The notes beneath the pieces are model-generated. The model searched no databases, was not told the origin of the DNA, and was given only the letters and a program-made list of their open reading frames with translations. From Caldilineaceae bacterium (GTDB lineage: Bacteria; Chloroflexota; Anaerolineae; Caldilineales; Caldilineaceae): a stretch of 64,000 bases of DNA. The stretch is from assembly GCA_020634815.1 (NCBI GenBank), contig JACKBA010000033.1:5808-69807 (forward strand), in the 5' to 3' direction. The translations under genes and the position numbers were made by a program. Of this stretch, positions 14,112-21,922 are shown one piece after another; within the stretch, counting starts at the first letter, position 1, and each line of letters begins with the position of its first letter.

Positions 14112-16711
14112 TGGTCGCCAGCAGGTGGGTGCGGTTGCGTGGTGACGACGGTTTCGGCCAGGGAAACCAGCTCGTCCAGGCTGAGTTCCTGGCCCTGCGC
14201 CCACGCGGCATCGAGTCGGCCGGCGGGCAGTGCCTGTGCCACGTCGGTGCGGAAGGTCGCGTATTCGGCGGCGTCGCACGGCGCGAGGTAGGGCGGTACG
14301 CTCTCGATCCGGACCATGGCCGCGCCGAGCAGCCGGGCCGCGGCCTCTGCGTCGCCGAGCGCCAGGGCAGCGGCGCCCAGCCCCGCCAGGCAGCGCCCGA
14401 TCATGCGTATGTCCTCCAACGCCACGCATCGGCGCAGGCTGGCCAGGTAGCCCGCAGCGGCGGCGCCCGGCCGTCCATGCCGGCGTTCGATCTGGGCCAG
14501 ATGGTGGGTGGCCAGCATGATGCCCTCGCGCATGCCCAGCTCTTCGAAGAGTGCCAGCGCCTCGGCATAGGCTTCGGCCGCACCCGGCAGGTTGCCGCAA
14601 TACCAGCGCGTCTCGCCGGTCACTTCGTACGCCCAGGCCAGATCGCGCAGTTGGGCGGCTGGTGCCAACAGATCCAGGGCTTTCTCCGCCAGCCGTGAGG
14701 CCTCTTCGTACGCGCCGTCGAGCCCTTCGACGAGCGCCAACTGCATGAGCGCGGTCGCCTGGCCGCCAACATTTTCGACCGCAGCGTGGAGCGCGGTGGC
14801 CTCGCTGAAATAGGCGCGGATGCGCGCGTCGCTGCGATCGGAGTAACCGAGCACCATGGCCGTGGAACTGAGCAGCGCCGCCAGCCAGGCCGGCTCGTCG
14901 AAGCCGCGCACCTGGGCAATGCACGCCTCGAAGGCGGCGATGGACGCGGCGTTGTCGTGCGTGTCAAAGTAGACCCAGGCCAACTCGTTGAGCACCGCAG
15001 CCTGGCCGCGCACGTCGGCGAGTTGCACGAACATCTGCTCGGCCTGCGCCAACACGTGCAGGGCGTCGGCGTTGTCGCCCTGGTTGTGGGCGAGTTGGCC
15101 GGCCGAGAGCAGCGCATAGCCGCGTGCCGTGCAGGGGGTCGTGTCGGCAGCGAGTGCCTGGGCCAGCCATGCCCGCCCCTCGCGCAGATGGCCGCGCTCG
15201 TACCAGAAGGGGCGCAGCGCCGCGGCCAGGCGCACGGCTTCGTTGGCGCCGGCGTCGATCCAGAAACGCAGCGCCACGCGCAGGTTGTCCAGTTCGCGGG
15301 CCAGCCGCGCCAGGTCAATGGCGCCATGCACCGTCGGCGTCCCCTCGATGCGTTCGGCCAGTTCGAGATAGAAGCGGGCATGATTGCGGCGCGCGGTCGC
15401 TTCGTCGCCGGCAACGATGAGCCGGTCGAGGGCATACTCGCGGATTGTCTCGAGCAGGCTGTAGCGCGCGGGCGCGTCGCCCGACGTCACCTGCCGCACC
15501 AGGTGCTTGTCGTCGAGCGCACGCAGGGCCGCCGTGTCGAAGCCGAGGGCGTGCACGGCGTCTTCCTCGAAGCCGCCGGCAAAGACGGCCAGCCGGTTGA
15601 GCAGGTCGCGCTCGGCGGGCGGCAGCAGTTGGTAGCTGCGATGGATGGCATTGGCCAGTGTGCGGTGGCGCTGCGGCAGGTCGCTCGGCCCGTCGGCCAG
15701 CATGTCCAGGCGGCGGTCGTGCAGTTGCGCCAGCAACGCCCGCAGGCCGAGCACGCTGACGTGCGCAGCGCACAGTTCGATGGCCAGCGGCAGGCAGTCG
15801 AGCGCCTGACAGATGGCCGATACCGTGGCGCGATTCTCCTTGGTTGCGGTGAAGTCCGGCTCCATGGCGGCAGCCCGTTCTCCAAAGAGCGCCACGGCAG
15901 CATCCGGCTCCAGCGGCGCCACTTTGTAGCGCTGCTCGGCGCGCAGATGCAGGCGCTCGCGTGCGGTGGCGATGATGTGCACGTGCGCGCACTCCTCCAG
16001 GAGGTGCTTGATGAACGGCGCGCAGCCCAGCACATGCTCCAGGTTGTCGAGCACCAGCAGCAGCTCTTTGCGCCGCAGATGAGCCACGATCTGCACGGCC
16101 GGCTCCTCGCGTCCGGGGTCGAGCCCCAGTGCCAACGCCAGCGCGGCCGGTACCTGGTTCGCCTGTTCCACCGGCGCCAGCTCGACGAAGCGGGCGCCGT
16201 CGGCGTAGATGGGCGCCAGGCGGTGCGCCACTTCCAGCGCCAGGCGAGTTTTGCCCACGCCGGGCGGGCCGAGCAGCGAGAGCAGTCGCCCCTGGTGACC
16301 GGCCATGCGCTTGCAGATCAGGTCGACGTCGCTTTCTCGACCGATCGTGGCGGTGGGCAAGGCCGGCAGCGGAGGTGCGGCCGGGCCAACCTCATCCTCG
16401 ACGTAGACCGCGGTGGTGCGCGTCACGGTGACGGCGCGTGCCGCCATCTGCCCGCGCGCGCCGGCGGCAGCCGCAACGAGCCGGGCAGCCAGCGCCGGTT
16501 CATCCTGCAACGCCAGCGCGGGCACGAAGCGCTCCGCAAGGATCGCCGCATCGGGCAGGCGGGCGCCTTTTTCCAGGCTGCTGATAAAGGAGACGCTGTA
16601 GGCGACGGCCGCGGCCAGATCGGCCTGCGTCATGCCGGCGCGGCGGCGCAGCGTACGCAACAGGTTGCCGAAGTCGAAGCCCGGTTGGGGTTGATGTGCT
16701 GGTGGATTCAT
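14108..16711 (-). CDS. XRE-HTH / NB-ARC-like ATPase / TPR regulator (first of pair)
   Basis: An 867-residue protein with the same architecture as its downstream neighbour: XRE HTH (residues 14-70, with RAGMTQADLAAAVAYSVSFI), IGRESDVDLI near 123, Walker A GPPGVGKT (148-155), Walker B LLLVLDNLEHV, and about 450 residues of TPR-like helical repeats. STAND ATPases of this kind act as ligand-gated switches, oligomerising once ATP is bound. The two genes overlap by 4 bp (ATGA) and are clearly tandem duplicates that have diverged mainly in the TPR sensor half. The start is the first ATG after the divergent promoter region shared with the small gene at 16848. Confidence 0.82.
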   Translation of the reverse strand: MNPPAHQPQPGFDFGNLLRTLRRRAGMTQADLAAAVAYSVSFISSLEKGARLPDAAILAERFVPALALQDEPALAARLVAAAAGARGQMAARAVTVTRTTAVYVEDEVGPAAPPLPALPTATIGRESDVDLICKRMAGHQGRLLSLLGPPGVGKTRLALEVAHRLAPIYADGARFVELAPVEQANQVPAALALALGLDPGREEPAVQIVAHLRRKELLLVLDNLEHVLGCAPFIKHLLEECAHVHIIATARERLHLRAEQRYKVAPLEPDAAVALFGERAAAMEPDFTATKENRATVSAICQALDCLPLAIELCAAHVSVLGLRALLAQLHDRRLDMLADGPSDLPQRHRTLANAIHRSYQLLPPAERDLLNRLAVFAGGFEEDAVHALGFDTAALRALDDKHLVRQVTSGDAPARYSLLETIREYALDRLIVAGDEATARRNHARFYLELAERIEGTPTVHGAIDLARLARELDNLRVALRFWIDAGANEAVRLAAALRPFWYERGHLREGRAWLAQALAADTTPCTARGYALLSAGQLAHNQGDNADALHVLAQAEQMFVQLADVRGQAAVLNELAWVYFDTHDNAASIAAFEACIAQVRGFDEPAWLAALLSSTAMVLGYSDRSDARIRAYFSEATALHAAVENVGGQATALMQLALVEGLDGAYEEASRLAEKALDLLAPAAQLRDLAWAYEVTGETRWYCGNLPGAAEAYAEALALFEELGMREGIMLATHHLAQIERRHGRPGAAAAGYLASLRRCVALEDIRMIGRCLAGLGAAALALGDAEAAARLLGAAMVRIESVPPYLAPCDAAEYATFRTDVAQALPAGRLDAAWAQGQELSLDELVSLAETVVTTQPHPPAGDQ

Positions 16712-16847
16712 GTCAATTCATGTTCGGGTGTCACTGGTAAAGCGGATTGTACTGCCTCCGTGCAAGCAGGGCAAGCAAGTGAAATTCCGCGAAGTTTTTG
16801 TGTAATTCTGCGTGGCAACAGGGCGGCTGCTCCCCTACACTGCGCCC

Positions 16848-17060
16848 ATGGGACGGAAGCGCAGGAAGCTGGTGGTGACCATCACGGAAACGTGGACCTT
16901 CGTCTTCGCTGACGAGGGCCCGCCGCCCGTGGCCGATCAGCCGGCCGAGCTGCCTGCGTTTGCGCCCACCCCCACGCCGCCGGCGCCCGCGCCGCCCGCA
17001 CCGACCGACCTCGGCGACGAACCGCCTCCGGCAGATGGGGAGAGTACCGACGGGCTGTAG
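16848..17060 (+). CDS. Small basic/proline-rich protein
   Basis: A 70-residue protein. The first 20 residues (MGRKRRKLVVTITETWTFVF) are basic then strand-like; the rest is Pro/Ala/Asp-rich, apparently disordered and strongly acidic. ATG 16848 is preferred over an upstream in-frame ATG at 16812 because the conserved-looking block starts there. It is divergent from the XRE-ATPase pair across a 136-bp promoter region and could be its partner or target. I do not recognise a family with certainty; no signal peptide or membrane span is seen. Confidence 0.5.
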   Translation: MGRKRRKLVVTITETWTFVFADEGPPPVADQPAELPAFAPTPTPPAPAPPAPTDLGDEPPPADGESTDGL

Positions 17061-17099
17061 TGCCGATCAACAACTTACGGTTCACGAGGAGAGTACGAC

Positions 17100-18005
17100 A
17101 TGAGAGGATTGAGAGATTTGCAGCGTGTTTCTCGCCGGTGGTGGCTGGCAGGCTTGCTCCTGCTCGCCGTGCTGGGCCTGGCTGGCTGTCAGCCCGTCCA
17201 ACCGTCCGCCGCCGCGGCCATTCCGGAATTCACCATCGAAGTCACCGACGACGCCGTGAACGTGCCAGAAGTGGTGCCCGGCGGCATCGTGCGCGTGACC
17301 ATCAAGAACAACATCAGCATCCCCATGGATATCGGCTTGGCGCGCTTGCTGGAAGGCAGCACGCCGGAAGAGGTGATTGCGTTGGCGCAGGGCGGCGAGG
17401 AGGCATTCATTCCTCTGCTGACCAAGGCCAGTTTCCTGCCGAGCGTCAACCCGGTTGATTCCGGCGCAGAGCGATGGTTCTATGTCGACCTGCGCACCGG
17501 CGTCTTCGTGGTCGACGCCGCCGAGCATGTCGAAGGTATGCCGGGCGCTGGGGCGGTCCATCTCAACGCCGTCTTCACTGCCGATGAGATTGTCGGCACA
17601 ACTGAGCCTGTCGCCGACGTCGCCGTCGATATGGTGGACTTTGCCTACACCATGCCTGATGAGATCCCGGCCGGGCCGCAGCTTTGGGAATTCACCAACA
17701 ACGGCGAGCAGTGGCACATGATGTTCGTGGTCGATCTGCAGGAAGGCGCCGGCGCTGAAGACGTGATGGCCTTCCTGGGTGACCCCGCCATGGCGCCGGC
17801 CGGCCCGCCGCCCTTCGAGTTCGCGCCGGATGCCGGCATTCCTCCCATCGGCGTGGGCGAACGCGCCTGGCTGGAATTCAGCCTGGCGCCCGGCGAGTAT
17901 CTCGTCGGCTGCCCGATTCCTGACGTGGCGGCGATCTTTGCAGGCGAGATGCCGCTGTCGCACATGGAGCACGGGATGATGAAGATGGTGACTGTGGTTG
18001 AGTAG
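17100..18005 (+). CDS. Cupredoxin-like lipoprotein (two domains)
   Basis: A 301-residue lipoprotein after a strong GAGGAGAG site. The signal peptide ends at the lipobox LAGC (Cys30). Two beta-rich units follow: residues 40-165 (starting IPEFTIEVTDDAVNVPE) and 170-301 (VDMVDFAYTMPDEIPAG). The second keeps candidate copper ligands: His in EQWHMMFVV, Cys in EYLVGCPIPD, and His/Met in SHMEHGMM. The order H...C...H...M is that of a type-1 copper site, though the Cys-His spacing is longer than in plastocyanin. It may be an extracytoplasmic electron carrier or copper-binding protein; copper binding is inference. Confidence 0.6.
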   Translation: MRGLRDLQRVSRRWWLAGLLLLAVLGLAGCQPVQPSAAAAIPEFTIEVTDDAVNVPEVVPGGIVRVTIKNNISIPMDIGLARLLEGSTPEEVIALAQGGEEAFIPLLTKASFLPSVNPVDSGAERWFYVDLRTGVFVVDAAEHVEGMPGAGAVHLNAVFTADEIVGTTEPVADVAVDMVDFAYTMPDEIPAGPQLWEFTNNGEQWHMMFVVDLQEGAGAEDVMAFLGDPAMAPAGPPPFEFAPDAGIPPIGVGERAWLEFSLAPGEYLVGCPIPDVAAIFAGEMPLSHMEHGMMKMVTVVE

Positions 18006-18160
18006 GCCTGGCATCGCAGTGGCCATGCTTTGGAAGTAACTGGCGTTGCGGTGCGCCGGATTGGCAGGAGTAGCAATGTAGCGTTTCTGGTTCATCTTGC
18101 GCACCATCATTCAACTTCGCGCGGGGAGCAGATTCCCCGGCAAATCATAGGAGGTGACTC

Positions 18161-19471
18161 ATGTCTCGACACCATCCGTCCTTATCCGTGGCGGCAGTTG
18201 TGCTCTCGCTCGTGCTCCTTTTGAGTTCTCAGGCGAATCCGGCCCGCGGGCAGGAAGCTCCCGATGCATTACAGGGTACCGACGCGACCGATGCGGCGCT
18301 CTCGACGGCGTTCAGTTATCAGGGTCGCCTTCAGCGCGACGGCGCACCGTTCAACGGCACGTGCGACTTCCAGTTTAGCCTCTGGGACGCAGCGACTGCT
18401 GGAAGCCAGAAGGGCAACGTGCTCTCCTTGACTACAGTGGCTGTTGCAGCCGGTCTGTTTACGGCAAGCCTGGATTTTGGCAATCAGTTTCCAGGAGAAG
18501 CGCGTTGGCTGGAAACGGGCGTCAAGTGTGCCGGTGACGCAGCGTTCGTGACGCTGCAACCGCGCCAGCCACTGACGGCAGTGCCTTATGCAATTGGCCT
18601 GCTACCTGGAACGATTGTCGACAACCCAAGCGGCAACGGTTTCAAGGGCGTCGCCCATACCCTGGGTAAGGCCGGCGTCGTAGGGACAAATGAGGGCAGC
18701 GGCGGCTATGGTGTCTACGGCGCCAGCGCCGATGGCGGGGGCGTCGTGGGGATCAGCATCAACTGGGTCGGCGTTTACGGCGAAACGAAGGCGCTTGCCA
18801 GCACCGGTGCGGCTGGCGTCTACGGCAAGGCCATTGGACCCAGCGGCATGGGCGTCGCCGGTCGCGCCACCGAACCTGACAGTATTGGTGTAAAGGGTTC
18901 GGCAGATGCTAGCGGCGGCGTGGGGGTCTGGGGCGAAAGCGCTGCCAACACAGGCGTCTTCGGCCTGACGAAGTCCGCCAGTGCCTTTGCCGTATGGGGA
19001 CGCAATACGGCCGGCGGCGTGGCCGGTCGTTTCGACGGCGTCGTCCAGATTACCGGCGGCGCTGACCTGGCTGAGCGCTTCGTCGTCACGGGCGATGCGG
19101 CGGAGCCTGGCACCCTGTTGGTTATCGACGGCGACCATCCCGGACAGGTCAAGCCCAGCAGCGGCGCCTACGATACGGCCGTCGTAGGTGTAGTGAGCGG
19201 CGCCAACGGCGTACAGCCGGGGCTCACGCTCCATCAGGACGGCGTGCTTGAAGGCGATACGCAGGTGGCGATTGCCGGTCGGGTCTACGTCATGGCAGAA
19301 GCATTGTCTTCACCGATTCGTCCCGGTGACTTGCTGACAACCTCTGCGCTGCCCGGCCATGCCATGAAGGCGACCGACCGCGAGCGTGCCTATGGCGCCG
19401 TTATCGGCAAGGCACTGACCGGGCTCGACGCCGGCACCGGCTTCGTCCTCGTCGTGGTCAACCTGCAATAG
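18161..19471 (+). CDS. Secreted glycine-rich repeat surface protein
   Basis: A 436-residue exported protein with an excellent Shine-Dalgarno (AGGAGGTGA at 18149-18157). The signal peptide covers about residues 1-30. The first domain (FSYQGRLQRDGAPFNGTCDF) resembles the opening of many environmental surface proteins; the middle has irregular Gly-Val repeats (VYGASADGGGVVGIS, VGVYGETKALASTG) like phage-tail-fibre beta-prism repeats; the end has a conserved-looking domain with GGADLAERF and RPGDLLTTSALPGHAMKA. No enzymatic motif is visible. It is followed after 9 bp by the metalloprotease gene and is probably co-expressed with it. Confidence 0.65.
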   Translation: MSRHHPSLSVAAVVLSLVLLLSSQANPARGQEAPDALQGTDATDAALSTAFSYQGRLQRDGAPFNGTCDFQFSLWDAATAGSQKGNVLSLTTVAVAAGLFTASLDFGNQFPGEARWLETGVKCAGDAAFVTLQPRQPLTAVPYAIGLLPGTIVDNPSGNGFKGVAHTLGKAGVVGTNEGSGGYGVYGASADGGGVVGISINWVGVYGETKALASTGAAGVYGKAIGPSGMGVAGRATEPDSIGVKGSADASGGVGVWGESAANTGVFGLTKSASAFAVWGRNTAGGVAGRFDGVVQITGGADLAERFVVTGDAAEPGTLLVIDGDHPGQVKPSSGAYDTAVVGVVSGANGVQPGLTLHQDGVLEGDTQVAIAGRVYVMAEALSSPIRPGDLLTTSALPGHAMKATDRERAYGAVIGKALTGLDAGTGFVLVVVNLQ

Positions 19472-19480
19472 GAGATTGTC

Positions 19481-20719
19481 ATGTTGAGACGAACGATTCT
19501 GCTGTTGCTCTGCCTCGCTGCGCTGCTAGGCGTGACGAGTGCAGCGCCTGCTGTTGCACAGGATGTTCCGGCCGGTTTGCTACCATCTGCCGGGGACGGG
19601 CTAGACTTGGAACCCGCTGTTGAAGTTGCAGTGCCAAGTGAGGCAACCGCGCCAGACGTACAGGGCATTGTCTTGGCTTTCAATCCCTCGGGACCGGGTC
19701 GCTGTGAGGTGAATATCAGCCCGTGGCCCGCCGACGCAAAGGCTGCCGTTACGCGTGCTGCCGCTATCTGGTCGTCGCTGCTCAACGGCTCACAGCCCAT
19801 CGTGATCGATGTGTGCTGGTCGCCCGACTTCGCTGCAAACGGACTGCTTGCCAACTGCGGCTCGCGCACCGGCACTTTTGCCAACTTCACAGGGGCGCCC
19901 TTGGCAAATACCAACTACCCGCTGCCGCTGGCCAATCAGCTCAGCAATAGCGATCTGAATGGCGGCGATCCAGAGATGCAGTGTCGCTTCAATGCCAACC
20001 GACCTGACTGGTACATGGGACTTGATGGCATCGTGCCCGCCAGCCGCTTCGACCTGATTTCGACGGCGCTCCATGAAATCGGCCATGGGCTTGGCTTTGC
20101 AGGGGGTGTCGCCTGGGATGACGGGAGTGGCTCCGCTGAGTGTAACGGGACGCGGGGCGTCGGCTGTTATTCCACGATACCCGATGTGTACGATCGCTTC
20201 GTGCAAACCAGCAACGGCACGAGCATCTTGTCGCTAGCCAACAACTCGATGGCGCTGGGCAGCGCACTGACAGGCGACGCGCTGGTCTTCGCTGGTCCCA
20301 ACGCCATTGCTAACAACGGTGGCGCCGCGCCACGCCTGCACGCACCGGCAACGTGGGTTGCAGGTACCAGCTACCAACATCTGCGTGAAGATACATTCAC
20401 CGCCGTTGCAACCGGACTCATGACACCGGCCATGCCAGCTGGAACCGCCATCCACCACCCCGGTGCCGTTGCGCTCGGCATGCTCAAAGACATGGGGTGG
20501 ACAATCTATGATCTCTCAATTACCTACGTGGACAAGAGCAATGCCGGCCTGGAGAACGGCGGCGTGCTGCATCCGTTCAATACGGCAATTGAAGGCGTCA
20601 GTGCGGTACCCTTTGGCGGCCGTGTTTTCTTCTTCGCCGGCGATTACCACGAAAACCTGACCATCTCACGCCCGATGACGTTGGAAAGCATCCAGGGTGT
20701 CGTGCGGATTGGACAATGA
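19481..20719 (+). CDS. Secreted zinc-metalloprotease-like protein, short beta-helix end
   Basis: A 412-residue protein with a cleavable signal peptide (cut near AVAQ, residue 27). The HEIGHGLGF motif (His198, Glu199, His202) is a zincin active site; the third ligand is not the canonical downstream His. Downstream blocks PDVYDRFV, a THxxL-like YQHLRED, GLMTPAM and HPGAVALGMLKDMGW are typical of a gametolysin-like family found in surface proteins. The last 70 residues begin a parallel beta-helix (GRVFFFAGDYHENLTISRP) but stop after about one coil, so the C-terminus looks truncated. The stop overlaps the next gene's ATG (ATGA). Confidence 0.75.
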   Translation: MLRRTILLLLCLAALLGVTSAAPAVAQDVPAGLLPSAGDGLDLEPAVEVAVPSEATAPDVQGIVLAFNPSGPGRCEVNISPWPADAKAAVTRAAAIWSSLLNGSQPIVIDVCWSPDFAANGLLANCGSRTGTFANFTGAPLANTNYPLPLANQLSNSDLNGGDPEMQCRFNANRPDWYMGLDGIVPASRFDLISTALHEIGHGLGFAGGVAWDDGSGSAECNGTRGVGCYSTIPDVYDRFVQTSNGTSILSLANNSMALGSALTGDALVFAGPNAIANNGGAAPRLHAPATWVAGTSYQHLREDTFTAVATGLMTPAMPAGTAIHHPGAVALGMLKDMGWTIYDLSITYVDKSNAGLENGGVLHPFNTAIEGVSAVPFGGRVFFFAGDYHENLTISRPMTLESIQGVVRIGQ

Positions 20720-21069
20720 TCATGATGACAACTCGCTTCAACGACATGCGACTGCGCCTGTGGCCGTTCAGAGCAAAGCAAAGAATTGTCATATTCTTAT
20801 TGGTTCTCCTCTGCTTGCTGGTCGCGACCCAGAGTCTGTCTGCTCAGACCGGCGGCCCGTATACAATCGCCTGGTCCGCCGTGACAACGGCTTCCACGGC
20901 ACAGGCTGGCTTGTATCGAGCCGATATGACGGTCGGCCAGGCTGAGGCAGGCGCGCAGCGTGGCGGCCCATATGACCTGGGCGGTGGTTTCTGGGGTAAC
21001 ACGACGCCTGTGGTCTCGCAGCCTGAAACGCAGGTCGCCACCCTCTACCTCCCGGCGATTGCCCGTTGA
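20716..21069 (+). CDS. Small exported protein with LYLPAIAR tail
   Basis: A 117-residue protein starting in the ATGA overlap with the metalloprotease gene. Residues 20-43 are a hydrophobic export signal. The mature part contains a duplicated GGPY motif (GGPYTIAWSAV and RGGPYDLGGGFWG), a pattern familiar from short secreted modules of Chloroflexota and Planctomycetes, and ends in LYLPAIAR. The overlap with the truncated beta-helix of the preceding gene suggests either co-translated partners, or one ancestral long surface protein later split by frameshift. Confidence 0.55.
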   Translation: MIMMTTRFNDMRLRLWPFRAKQRIVIFLLVLLCLLVATQSLSAQTGGPYTIAWSAVTTASTAQAGLYRADMTVGQAEAGAQRGGPYDLGGGFWGNTTPVVSQPETQVATLYLPAIAR

Positions 21070-21079
21070 CAACGCCTCA

Positions 21080-21115
21080 CCACCCGCCGCGTGCTCTCCG
21101 GCGCGCGGCGGGTGG
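21080..21115 (+). terminator. GC-rich hairpin after the secreted-protein operon
   Basis: Perfect 12-bp arms (CCACCCGCCGCG at 21080-21091 and its complement at 21104-21115) enclose a 12-nt loop 11 bp after the stop of the small exported protein. There is no T-run, so it would be a non-canonical terminator or an RNA-stabilising hairpin. Confidence 0.5.
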
Positions 21116-21215
21116 CAATACCTTCCCCGCAAAGAGCGTTTGCCGGACTCGCCCGGCAATGTGATAATCGGCGCATCGTGACTGTGCGGACTGTGTCCTA
21201 AGCCGGAGAGGCGCC

Positions 21216-21674
21216 ATGAACAATCGGCTGTTGCTTGCTTTGCTCTTGCCGTGCCTTGCGGTGCTCGCTGCGGCCTGCCGGCCCATCACCGCGCCGCCGC
21301 CGGCTACGCTGGATGTGACCTTCGCCATCGCCAACGGCACGACGGGCTTTGCCGCCACCATCTACGCACAGGAAGTCGACAGCGGCGCCACGGCGACGAA
21401 GCTCTATGCCGCCTACTCCGACCCCATCACCATGACCGTGGCCGCGCCGGGCACCTATGTGCTCTATGCGCGGCTAGTGGAGGCGCCCGACGAGTACCAC
21501 TACGGCATGGCCGCCTGTGCCGATGGCGCGGCAAGCTGCGAGCGGCGCGTGCTCACCGCCATCGACGTGGCGCCGGGCGAGCGCTACGCCGTCACCATCG
21601 ACGACCGCACGCCGCTGCTGCCCGAACGCGACCTGCCCGTGACCGTGCCATGGCAATCTGCACCGGAAGAATAG
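21216..21674 (+). CDS. Small lipoprotein of unknown function
   Basis: A 152-residue lipoprotein whose signal peptide ends in LAAAC (Cys21). The mature part looks like a single beta-sandwich (LDVTFAIANGTTGFAATIY, then GTYVLYARLVEAPDEYHYG) and contains a Cys pair in MAACADGAASC that may form a disulphide. No function is recognised. The TAG stop lies inside the first base pairs of the downstream 95-bp inverted-repeat element, so that element may have supplied the present stop codon. Confidence 0.6.
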   Translation: MNNRLLLALLLPCLAVLAAACRPITAPPPATLDVTFAIANGTTGFAATIYAQEVDSGATATKLYAAYSDPITMTVAAPGTYVLYARLVEAPDEYHYGMAACADGAASCERRVLTAIDVAPGERYAVTIDDRTPLLPERDLPVTVPWQSAPEE

Positions 21675-21765
21675 ACCACGGATTCGACGGATTAGGCGGA
21701 TTCACGCAGATTCTTTCTGGATTGCATCCGTCCGATCCGTCTAATCCGCCACATCCGTGGTCTAT
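21671..21765. repeat. 95-bp inverted-repeat element, copy 1
   Basis: The element begins ATAGACCACGGATTCGACGG and ends with the imperfect reverse complement finishing CCGTGGTCTAT. It can fold into one long imperfect hairpin. A second copy follows after 24 bp in the same orientation. It is non-coding and lies between a lipoprotein gene and the amidohydrolase gene. Confidence 0.85.
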
Positions 21766-21789
21766 GGCACTGGTTCGGCAAGTGCAAGA

Positions 21790-21884
21790 ATAGACCACAG
21801 ATTCGACGGATTAGGCGGATTCACGCAGATTTTTCCTGGATTACATCCGTCCGATCCGTCTAATCCGCCACATCCGTGGTCTAT
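21790..21884. repeat. 95-bp inverted-repeat element, copy 2
   Basis: Near-identical direct copy of the element at 21671-21765, with only a few substitutions (for example GACCACAG for GACCACGG and a T-richer centre). Both copies are preceded by AAGA. The pair looks like a duplicated miniature palindromic element and may act as a transcription barrier before the amidohydrolase gene. Confidence 0.85.
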
Positions 21885-21922
21885 CTTTGCATCCCATTCA
21901 ATCCACTCACGAGAGGCCCACT

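Noticed and set aside
14112..14924. Upstream extension of the 759-residue XRE-ATPase ORF
   Set aside because: The extension is out of frame with the paralogue covering the same DNA and is only its shadow; the XRE domain starts right after ATG 14111.
14786..16912. 708-codon plus-strand ORF across the XRE-ATPase gene
   Set aside because: The minus strand encodes HTH, Walker A/B and TPR motifs in order; the plus ORF is a low-complexity Gly/Gln/Arg/His shadow.
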